Part shown: in pieces, positions 1 to 5,593 of the stretch
Numbering within the stretch: position 1 is the first letter of the stretch
Layout of the letters: the number at the start of each line of letters is the position of its first letter
NCBI GenBank assembly: GCA_947476855.1
Contig: CANJSR010000297.1
Coordinates: 1-6,412, forward strand
Length of the DNA: 6,412 bases
Reading direction: 5' to 3'
From: Acetobacteraceae bacterium
GTDB lineage: Bacteria; Pseudomonadota; Alphaproteobacteria; Acetobacterales; Acetobacteraceae
Program-made: the position numbers and the translations under genes
The notes under the pieces: generated by a model
The model's input: only the letters and a program-made list of their open reading frames with translations
Database searches by the model: none
What the model was told of the DNA's origin: nothing

Positions 1-1037
1 AGCACCTTCTGCGTCGTGCCATCCGGGTTCGCGACATCGACGACCATGTCGTTCGCCAGCACCTGAGGATGGTTGATCACCTGGTCGATCGTCTGCACCG
101 GCCCGCAGGCCACGCCCGCCTTGTCGAACCGCGCCACCCATTCCATCACGGTCGCCGACCCGAAGCAGGGCTCGATCTCGGCCAATAGAGCGGGCTTGTT
201 GTCCAGCCGGTCCTGGTTGCGGAGGAAGCGGGGGTCATCGGCCAGCTCCGGCCGCCCGATCACCCCGGCGAACCGCCGCCAGGCCGGATCGTTCGGCGCG
301 CCCGCCAGCAGCCACCCGTCGCTCGCCTGGAACGCCTGGTAGGGCGCCATCACGGCGAGCCCCGTGCCCTCGGGCTTGGGGATCACGCCCACCTGCAACG
401 CCAGCACCGCCTGATACCCGATCAGTGTCAGCGCGGTTTCCAGCAGGGAGGCCCGGACCCAGGACCCGCCCTCTCCGTTCTTCCGCTTGTAGAGCGCCGT
501 CATGATCCCGCTGAAGGCGACGATCCCGGTCGCCATGTCCACCGCCGAAGGCCCGACCCGCACCGGCGGCCCACCCGGATAGCCGGTCGTGGACATAATC
601 CCGGAAAACGCCTGCACCATCACGTCATAGCCCGGCCGGTTGTACAGCGGCCCCTTCGACCCATACCCGTTGATCGTGCAGAAGATCAGCTCGGGGTTGA
701 TCGCCTTCATCGCCTCATAGGTCAGGCCCAGGCGTTCGGCCGAGTCCGGCAGGAAGGAGTGGATGACCACGTCCGCCTTCTCCACCAGCCCGCGCAGCAC
801 CCGTTGCGCCCCCGGTGCCCGCAGGTTCAGCGTGATCCCTCGCTTGCCGCGGTTCACGCTGTTGAAGTTGCAGCTCACGCCATGGGCGGCCTTCGGGCCC
901 CATTCGCGGTTCTCGTCGCCCTCGGGGCTTTCCACCTTGATCACATCCGCGCCGAGGTCGGCCAGCATCTGCCCGCAATGCGGGCCTGCGAGCACGCGGC
1001 TCATGTCGATCACGCGGATATCGTGCAGCGGTCCCAT
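1..1037 (-). CDS. CaiB/BaiF family class III CoA-transferase (3' end cut by window edge)
   Basis: I translated this from the reverse strand. It begins MGPLHDIRVIDMSRVLAGPH and stays open for 345 codons to the left edge. Family members transfer coenzyme A between carboxylic acids through an aspartyl-CoA thioester in the cytoplasm. Family marks seen: the N-terminal DMSRVLAGPHCGQMLADLGADVIKVE block (residues 11-36, with the GADVIKVE nucleotide-binding turn), VNRGKRGITLNL (61-72), and VGPSAVDMATGI (161-172), whose D167 fits the catalytic aspartate. SDGWLLAGAPND near residue 239 is the usual C-terminal subdomain. Family members are about 390-400 residues, so roughly 50 C-terminal residues lie outside. 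The start is supported by GGAGG four bases before ATG. It is divergent from the small gene at 1172. The substrate cannot be told: formyl-, succinyl-, carnitine- or alpha-methylacyl-CoA enzymes share these motifs. Confidence 0.93.
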   Translation of the reverse strand, partial: MGPLHDIRVIDMSRVLAGPHCGQMLADLGADVIKVESPEGDENREWGPKAAHGVSCNFNSVNRGKRGITLNLRAPGAQRVLRGLVEKADVVIHSFLPDSAERLGLTYEAMKAINPELIFCTINGYGSKGPLYNRPGYDVMVQAFSGIMSTTGYPGGPPVRVGPSAVDMATGIVAFSGIMTALYKRKNGEGGSWVRASLLETALTLIGYQAVLALQVGVIPKPEGTGLAVMAPYQAFQASDGWLLAGAPNDPAWRRFAGVIGRPELADDPRFLRNQDRLDNKPALLAEIEPCFGSATVMEWVARFDKAGVACGPVQTIDQVINHPQVLANDMVVDVANPDGTTQKV

Positions 1038-1060
1038 GGTTCCTCCCGAAGGCCAGTTCG

Positions 1061-1073
1061 CGCCATTATGGCG
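1061..1073. promoter_or_regulatory. 13-bp perfect palindrome CGCCAT-T-ATGGCG, candidate operator
   Basis: The arms of six bases around a single central base are perfectly symmetric. The site covers the candidate -10 box of the CoA-transferase and ends 24 bp upstream of its start codon. A dimeric repressor bound there would block the promoter. No regulator can be assigned from the sequence. The MocR-type gene at the right end of the window is one possibility, but nothing links the two directly. Confidence 0.35.
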
Positions 1074-1094
1074 GGCATCCGGCGCGGGTGGAAA
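1065..1094 (-). promoter_or_regulatory. Candidate sigma70-type promoter for the CoA-transferase
   Basis: On the minus strand, TTTCCA (1089-1094) lies 18 bp before CATAAT (1065-1070), which matches TATAAT at five of six positions. Transcription would begin near 1058, giving a leader of about 20 nt that contains the GGAGG ribosome binding site. The spacing and position fit well, but the -35 match is only moderate and the call is by eye. Confidence 0.42.
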
Positions 1095-1141
1095 CCGGGC
1101 CAGGGGTCTGACGCCCGCCACCGCCGGGGAATGACCGTTCC

Positions 1142-1171
1142 GCGCCACCCCGATCCGGGATAAGGTGGCGC
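1142..1171 (+). promoter_or_regulatory. 5'-leader hairpin enclosing the ribosome binding site of the small acidic protein gene
   Basis: GCGCCACC (1142-1149) is the exact reverse complement of GGTGGCGC (1164-1171). The right arm ends on the base just before the ATG at 1172 and includes most of the only Shine-Dalgarno-like sequence, AAGGTGG. The 14-nt loop can add a short inner CCG/CGG pairing (1150-1152 with 1156-1158). When folded, it should hide the ribosome binding site. Confidence 0.5.
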
Positions 1172-1573
1172 ATGAGCGATGATCCCTCCGACTCGCCGAT
1201 CGAACTCGGTGACCTGTTCGCCCCGCAAGGGGGCTGGCGCGTGCGCATCCTGGACCTGTCCGGCGGCGCGCAGGACAATATCGTGGAGGAGATCGGCGGC
1301 TTCTCCACCCTCATGCAGGCGAATGCGTTCGCCCGTCGTTATGTGCGCGACTCGGTCGAACTCTGCCGGTCCCCGGGCGTGAGCCGGAAGGATGTGCTGG
1401 AAGCCTGGTTCGCCTTCGGAGAGGACGCGGAAGTCGTCGACGCCGGGGAGGATGGCTGGAAAAGCGCCAACGAACTCGGCGATTTCGTCGACATGCCGTC
1501 CGGGAACGAGGAACGGGACTGGCGCGCTCTCGACCCCAGGCGCGACGAGGACGACGACGATTCCGATGAGTGA
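1172..1573 (+). CDS. Small acidic hypothetical protein, 133 aa
   Basis: I do not recognise a named family. The protein is cytosolic in appearance, with no signal peptide or membrane segment. A compact predicted domain spans about residues 20-90: WRVRILDLSGG (about 22-32), the helical stretch FSTLMQANAFARRYVRDSVELCR (about 44-66), and VLEAWFAFGEDAEVVDA (about 75-91). It is followed by a polar tail ending in the Asp/Glu run DEDDDDSDE. The composition is strongly acidic. The start is the ATG with AAGGTGG just upstream. The stop overlaps the start of the GluRS-like gene (ATGAGTGA), so the two are probably translationally coupled. The G/C-rich codon use matches the neighbours and the frame carries the coding bias, which supports a real gene. 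Its function is unknown; a link to the synthetase-like partner is inference from the overlap only. Confidence 0.75.
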   Translation: MSDDPSDSPIELGDLFAPQGGWRVRILDLSGGAQDNIVEEIGGFSTLMQANAFARRYVRDSVELCRSPGVSRKDVLEAWFAFGEDAEVVDAGEDGWKSANELGDFVDMPSGNEERDWRALDPRRDEDDDDSDE

Positions 1574-3007
1574 TCCGGCGCCGAGACGGTATTTCGGCGG
1601 CATCCGCCTGCGCTTCGCCATCGCGCCCACCGGTAACCTGGTCCTGAACGCCGCCCGCGTCGCCCTCGCCAACGCCCTGTTCGCGCAGGAGCGCGGCGCT
1701 CGGCTGACGCTGCGGATCGACGACCTGAACCCGGAACGCAGCCGGCCAGCCTTTGCCGAGGCGATCATCCATGACCTGGCCGCTTTGGGCGTGTCCTGGG
1801 ACGGTACTTTGCGCCAGTCGGAAAGGCTGGACCGCTATGAGGCCGCCATCGAGGCGCTGAAGGCATCGGGACGCCTGTATCCCTGTTTCGAGTCGGAGGC
1901 CGAACTCCGCGCCAAGGCCGAACACCGGCGCAAGCGCGGACGGGCGACGATCTACGACCGGGCGATGCTGTCCATGACCGCCGCCCAACGCGCCGCGGCC
2001 GAGGCTGGTGGCAAGGTGCCCTATTGGCGGTTTCGTCTGTCAGACGGGTTCGTGGTGTGGCGGGACATGATCCTGGGAAAGCGGGATGCGAAGCTGACCG
2101 CGATCTCCGACCCCGTGCTGGTGCTGGCGAACGGGACGGTGGCGCCCGTGCTGGCCTCGGTGGTGGATGACCTGGACCTGGGCATCACGCATGTGATCCG
2201 GGGTGAGGAGAACGCCGCCGATACGGGTGTCTATCTGGATGTGATGACGTGCCTGAAACCCTTGCTGCCGGCGGTCGTTCCGTCTGCCCCCCCGGCGGAA
2301 GGTGGTACCGCAACTTCTCCCCCTCCCCTTGAGGGAGGGGGGGCACCTTGCCCCGCGCCCACACGGATGCTCTGGCCCAACCACCCGCAACCCGCCCCCT
2401 CCACGGCGGCGAAATCCCCGTCATCGGCCCCCGCTTCGCCAACATCCCCCCCATCGACGCAACCTCCTCCACCGCCCGGAAGCTCGGCAGCCAGGCCCTG
2501 CGCCAGACCCTGGCCGACGGGATCATGCCCGCCGCCCTGACCGCCTGGCTCACCGGCACCGAACCCAACCCCACCAAGCCCTTCAGCCTCGACTCAATGG
2601 AGCGGGTGCCGACCTCCGCCACCCTCCTCCGCCTCAACCGCAAGGTCCTGGCCCGCACCGATTTTGCCGCCATCGCCGACCGCCTGCCCACCGGCGCGAC
2701 AGAAGCCTTCTGGCACGCCATCCGCGCGGATATTGAGCTGCTGGCGGACGCCGCGACCTGGTGGGACATCGTCGCCGCCGACATCGTCCCCGTGCCATCC
2801 GACATCGCGCCCCAGGCGCTGGCCACGCTGCCGGCCGAACCCTGGGATGAGACGACCTGGGGCGCCTGGGTCGCCGTCCTGGGTCCGGCGGCCAAACCCG
2901 CGTTGTTCCTGGCCCTGACCGGAGAGGAAACCGGCCCCGCGATGGACCGCCTGCTGCCTCTGATCGGCCGAGACCGCGTCATCCGCCGGCTGCGTTCGGC
3001 CGCCTGA
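1566..3007 (+). pseudogene. Glutamyl-tRNA synthetase-like gene, frameshifted by a repeat insertion and lacking catalytic motifs
   Basis: The N-terminal part (1566-2255, 230 residues) reads as a GluRS catalytic domain: RFAIAPTGNL (16-25), RIDDLNPERSRPAFAEAI, RQSERLDRYEAAIEALKASGRLYPCFE, and SVVDDLDLGITHVIRGEEN. Homology then stops. It resumes in a different frame from about 2405 with GGEIPVIGPRFANIPP and runs through a full anticodon-binding-type C-terminus to the TGA at 3005-3007. The gap is a repeat-bearing insert. The first frame ends at 2540. Class I synthetase signatures are altered: HIGH becomes VLNA (26-29), KMSKS becomes STARK near 2468-2482, and the conserved Tyr-Thr before LASVVDD becomes Pro-Val (194-195). 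GluRS charges tRNA-Glu or tRNA-Gln, but this copy is unlikely to activate glutamate even if intact. A housekeeping gltX is expected elsewhere. A split gene making two fragments is the alternative to a plain pseudogene. The start is the ATG overlapping the upstream stop. Confidence 0.8.
2256..2404. repeat. Palindromic-repeat-bearing insert inside the GluRS-like gene
   Basis: The boundaries are inferred from where GluRS-like protein homology breaks (after MTCL) and resumes (GGEIPVIGP), giving about 149 bp, a length that accounts for the frame change. The core is a perfect 9-bp stem, CCCCCTCCC (2319-2327) and GGGAGGGGG (2333-2341), around CTTGA. The 17 bases 2317-2333 recur exactly, inverted, at 5562-5578. 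The core TTGA puts a stop (2330-2332) in the downstream frame. No transposase and no clear target-site duplication are seen. Confidence 0.7.
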
Positions 3008-3028
3008 CCCTCCCCTTCCGCCCTTCCT

Positions 3029-3058
3029 CGTTTCCCGCCATCGTAACGGCGGGAAACG
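3029..3058 (+). promoter_or_regulatory. Strong 11-bp inverted repeat in the leader of the GMC oxidoreductase
   Basis: CGTTTCCCGCC (3029-3039) pairs perfectly with GGCGGGAAACG (3048-3058) across an 8-nt loop. It lies between the stop at 3007 and the ATG at 3071, and ends next to the GGGGGA that serves as the GMC ribosome binding site. No T-tract follows, so it is not a textbook intrinsic terminator. It could be an operator, a weak terminator of the upstream unit or an mRNA-stabilising hairpin. Confidence 0.5.
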
Positions 3059-3070
3059 GGGGACAGCGCC

Positions 3071-4675
3071 ATGGCCACGGCCGAGGAATTCGACTTCATC
3101 ATCGTGGGCGCGGGATCGGCCGGCTGCGTGCTGGCCAACCGCCTCTCCGCCGATCCGGCCAACCGGGTCCTGCTGCTGGAAGCCGGGGGCAAGGACTCCG
3201 ACCCCTGGATCCACATCCCCGCCGGCTTCTACCGCAACATCTACAACCCCAAGGTCGCCTGGTATTTCGAAACCGAACCGGTGCCGGAGATGCACAACCG
3301 CCGCATCTCCTGGCCGCGCGGGAAGGTGCTGGGCGGGTCATCCTCGATCAACGGGCTGATCTATATCCGCGGCCAGCGGCAGGACTTCGACCTCTGGCGG
3401 CAGTTGGGCAATGCCGGCTGGTCCTATGACGACGTGCTGCCGTATTTCCGCAAGGCCGAGGACCAGGAGAACGGCGAAGACGCATTCCACGGCACGGGCG
3501 GCCCGCTGGGCGTGTCCAACCTCCGCACCCCGCACCCGCTGCATGACGCCTTCGTGAAGGGCTGCCAGGAAGCGGGCTATCCCTACAACCCGGACTTCAA
3601 CGGCGCCGAACAGGAAGGCTGCGGGCCGTTGCAGTTGACGGTGAAGGGCCGCAGGCGCGCCTCGGCCGCCGTCGGCTATCTGCATCCGGTCAAGCACCGC
3701 CCGAATTTGCGGATTGAGATCAACGCCCTGACCCACAGGGTCCTGCTGGAAGGCAAGCGCGCCGTCGGCATCCGCTATGCCCAGCACGGTGTCATGAAGG
3801 AGGCGAAGGCCAAGCGGGAGGTCCTGCTGTGCGGCGGCGCCATCAACTCCCCCCAGATCCTGCAACTGTCCGGCATCGGCCCGGGCGGCCTGCTGCAGGA
3901 ACGCGGGGTCGAGGTCCAGCACGACCTGCCGGGCGTGGGGGAGAACCTGCAGGACCATGTCGGCGGCCGCATCCTGTACCGCTGCAAGGACCATGTCGTG
4001 ACCTTCAACGAGGTCTATCACAACTGGTTCCGCCGCCTCTGGGCGGGCATGGAATGGGTGTTCGGCCAGACCGGCCCGCTGATGACCGGCGCGGGCCCGA
4101 TGGGGCTGTTCGTGAAGACGCGGCCGGAACTCGACAGCCCCGACGTGCAGTATCAGTTCATGGCCGGCAGCGCGCCGAAGGTGGGGGAGGCGATGTTCAA
4201 ATATCCCGGCTGCGGCATGACCGCGATCCCCTGCCGCCCGGAAAGCCGCGGCTGGCTGCGGATCAAGTCCGCCGACCCCGAGGAAGCGCCGGCGATGCAG
4301 CCCAACTACCTGTCGACCCAGGGTGACCGTGACACCATGATCGCCGGGCTGAAGGTGATCCGGAAAGTGTTCGAAACCGGACCGATGCGGGACCTGATTG
4401 CCGAGGAAATGATCCCCGGCCCCCAGGCCGGCACCGACAACGACCTGCTGGAGCACGTGCGCGCGACCGCCGGCACCACGTTCCACCAGACCAGCACCTG
4501 CATGATGGGGCCTGGGCCGATGGCGGTTGTCGATACGGATTTGCGGGTCAAGGGAATGGATGGGTTGCGGGTGATCGATGCCTCGGTCATGCCGACGGTG
4601 GTTTCAGGCAATACCAACGCCACGGTGATCATGATCGCCGAGAAGGGCGCGGATATGATTCTCAGGGGAGCGTGA
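3071..4675 (+). CDS. GMC-family FAD-dependent alcohol/choline dehydrogenase-like oxidoreductase
   Basis: This complete 534-residue protein has the usual length for bacterial GMC enzymes, which oxidise a primary alcohol by hydride transfer to FAD. Features in order: the Rossmann motif GAGSAG (13-18) with E37 (VLLLEAG) for the FAD ribose; GMC signature 1, [16 protein letters not shown] signature 2, [16 protein letters not shown]; and the C-terminal catalytic pair H472 ([12 protein letters not shown]) and N516 (SGNTNAT), spaced 44 residues as in choline oxidase. The position of the covalent-flavin His in choline oxidase is not His here, so the FAD is probably non-covalent. There is no signal peptide, so it is cytoplasmic. 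The start is ATG with GGGGGA upstream. The SDR gene begins 3 bp after its stop. The substrate is uncertain: BetA-like annotation is common, but no betaine genes (betB, betI) are nearby, so a general alcohol dehydrogenase is as likely. Confidence 0.94.
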   Translation: MATAEEFDFIIVGAGSAGCVLANRLSADPANRVLLLEAGGKDSDPWIHIPAGFYRNIYNPKVAWYFETEPVPEMHNRRISWPRGKVLGGSSSINGLIYIRGQRQDFDLWRQLGNAGWSYDDVLPYFRKAEDQENGEDAFHGTGGPLGVSNLRTPHPLHDAFVKGCQEAGYPYNPDFNGAEQEGCGPLQLTVKGRRRASAAVGYLHPVKHRPNLRIEINALTHRVLLEGKRAVGIRYAQHGVMKEAKAKREVLLCGGAINSPQILQLSGIGPGGLLQERGVEVQHDLPGVGENLQDHVGGRILYRCKDHVVTFNEVYHNWFRRLWAGMEWVFGQTGPLMTGAGPMGLFVKTRPELDSPDVQYQFMAGSAPKVGEAMFKYPGCGMTAIPCRPESRGWLRIKSADPEEAPAMQPNYLSTQGDRDTMIAGLKVIRKVFETGPMRDLIAEEMIPGPQAGTDNDLLEHVRATAGTTFHQTSTCMMGPGPMAVVDTDLRVKGMDGLRVIDASVMPTVVSGNTNATVIMIAEKGADMILRGA

Positions 4676-4678
4676 CGG

Positions 4679-5434
4679 ATGGACCAGGATTTCGCGGGCA
4701 AGGTCGCCCTGATCACCGGATCGGGCAAGAATATCGGACGCACCATCGCGCTTGATCTCGCGCGCCGCGGGGCCTCGGTGGTGGTCAACGGGCGGTCCGA
4801 CAAGGCCGCCGTCGATGCCGTGGTGGCCGAGGTCAATGCCATGGGCGCGCAGGCGATCGGCGTGCTGGCCGATGTCTCGGTCGAGGCGGATGCCCAGCGC
4901 CTGGCCGACGCGGCCGTCGCGGCGTTTGGCGGCATCGACATCCTGGTCACCAACGCCGGCCTGCGCCGGCAGACTCCGTTCCTGTCCATGAGCTACGCGG
5001 AATGGCGGGAGATCGTTTCGGTCGCGCTGGACGGCGCCTTCCTGCTGGCCCGCGCCGCGGTGCCGCACATGATCCCGCGCGGCGGCGGGGCGATCGTCGG
5101 GCTGTCGGGCATTTCCACCCATGTCGGCACGCCGAACCGCTGCCATGTCTCGGCGTCGAAGTCGGGGTTGGAGGGGTTGATGCGTGCTTTGGCCATCGAA
5201 CTCGCGCCGCATCGGATCACCTGCAACTGCGTGGCGCCCGGGGCGGTGGACACGGTGCGCGGCGCGTCGGCCGGTGGTGCGGCGCCGAGTTCGCTGGTGG
5301 AAAAGGGCATCCCCCTGGGCCGGAAGGCGGCGGTGGAGGAAATCTCCGGCGCGGTCCGATTCCTGGCCGGCCCGGATGGCCGCTACATCACCGGCCAGGT
5401 GCTGCACGTGAACGGCGGCGTCTTCCTGACCTGA
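4679..5434 (+). CDS. SDR-family protein with a non-canonical active site
   Basis: This complete 251-residue protein has the classical short-chain dehydrogenase length and fold. It shows the cofactor motif TGSGKNIG (13-20), NGRS after beta-2 with R39 suggesting NADP(H), NAG at 92-94, PGAVDT, and the ending ITGQVLHVNGG. Family members oxidise or reduce alcohols and ketones using an Asn-Ser-Tyr-Lys tetrad. Gap-free alignment by eye gives A116 for Asn (VALDGAF), G144 for Ser (LSGIS), V157 for Tyr (CHVSASK), and only K161 kept. S143 and H156 sit one residue away from the Ser and Tyr sites and might substitute. The start is ATG with AGGGGAG eight bases upstream, 3 bp after the GMC stop, so the two genes are co-transcribed and probably act on the same compound or its product. 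The reaction cannot be named. It may belong to a divergent SDR subgroup with its own chemistry. Confidence 0.92.
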   Translation: MDQDFAGKVALITGSGKNIGRTIALDLARRGASVVVNGRSDKAAVDAVVAEVNAMGAQAIGVLADVSVEADAQRLADAAVAAFGGIDILVTNAGLRRQTPFLSMSYAEWREIVSVALDGAFLLARAAVPHMIPRGGGAIVGLSGISTHVGTPNRCHVSASKSGLEGLMRALAIELAPHRITCNCVAPGAVDTVRGASAGGAAPSSLVEKGIPLGRKAAVEEISGAVRFLAGPDGRYITGQVLHVNGGVFLT

Positions 5435-5448
5435 ATGGCCCGCTTCTT

Positions 5449-5489
5449 CTCCCTCCCCCCTTGAGGGGGAGGGCCGGGGTGGGGGGTAA
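5449..5489 (+). repeat. Palindromic repeat copy A (REP-like), downstream of the SDR gene
   Basis: CCCTCCCCC (5451-5459) pairs perfectly with GGGGGAGGG (5465-5473) around CTTGA, the same loop as in the GluRS-like insert. It is followed by the G-rich tail CCGGGGTGGGGGGTA. The hairpin starts about 15 bp after the SDR stop and may end or protect the transcript, although no T-tract follows. It forms a tail-to-tail pair with copy B. Confidence 0.75.
5465..5486 (+). other. Putative G-quadruplex motif
   Basis: Four G-runs of 5, 3, 4 and 6 bases are separated by linkers of 1, 2 and 1 bases (A, CC, T). This meets the usual G3+N1-7 pattern with very short loops. It overlaps the right arm of repeat copy A, so the hairpin and the quadruplex would be mutually exclusive folds in DNA or in the SDR mRNA 3' end. 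Confidence 0.55.
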
Positions 5490-5538
5490 GCCACGGCACG
5501 GCCCCGGGGCGCCTCAAGGCACCGACCGGGGGGCGTCT

Positions 5539-5579
5539 ACCCCTACCCCCAACCCCCCTGCCTCAAGGGGAGGGGGAGC
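5539..5579 (-). repeat. Palindromic repeat copy B (REP-like), inverted relative to copy A
   Basis: On the minus strand this reads CTCCCCCTCCCCTTGAG (5562-5578) and then a G-rich tail with runs of 6, 5 and 4 Gs, ending in GGGGTA. The 17-base head is identical to the copy in the GluRS-like gene. Its own stem is imperfect. It sits about 15 bp beyond the stop of the MocR-type gene, mirroring copy A beside the SDR stop. About 50 bp with GC-rich small palindromes (such as GCCCCGGGGC at 5501-5510) separates the two copies. Confidence 0.72.
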
Positions 5580-5593
5580 GTTGGGGCACCTGC

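Noticed and set aside
1070..1119. GGCGGGC (1070-1076) and GCCCGCC (1113-1119) inverted repeat
   Set aside because: The 7-bp arms are simple GC sequence separated by 36 bp, which is easily expected by chance here.
1392..1565. Upstream extension of the GluRS-like frame
   Set aside because: The added residues are Arg/Thr/Pro-rich, lie wholly inside the small acidic gene and have no GluRS similarity. The ATG at 1566 is the natural start.
1010..1768. Long minus-strand open frame opposite the small acidic protein gene and the GluRS-like gene
   Set aside because: It runs antisense to two frames with recognisable or coding-like content, and its Arg/Pro-rich translation is typical of antisense frames in high-GC DNA.
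2251..2419. Target-site duplication around the insert (GAAACCC versus GAAATCCC)
   Set aside because: The match is short and imperfect and does not coincide with the inferred junctions.
3029..3058. Rho-independent terminator of the GluRS-like unit
   Set aside because: The stem is good but is followed by GG and then GACAGC with no T-run, so I list it as a regulatory inverted repeat instead.
3008..3070. Clear sigma70 promoter for the GMC-SDR operon
   Set aside because: I could not find a convincing -35/-10 pair in the short gap. The promoter may lie in the end of the upstream gene.
2185..3216. Minus-strand frame of 343 codons across the GluRS-like gene and the GMC start
   Set aside because: It is antisense to real coding sequence, has a low-complexity Ser/Arg/Gly translation, and crosses two unrelated genes.
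3338..4486. 382-codon minus-strand open frame inside the GMC gene
   Set aside because: The opposite strand encodes an unambiguous GMC enzyme with all motifs. The antisense translation has no family features.
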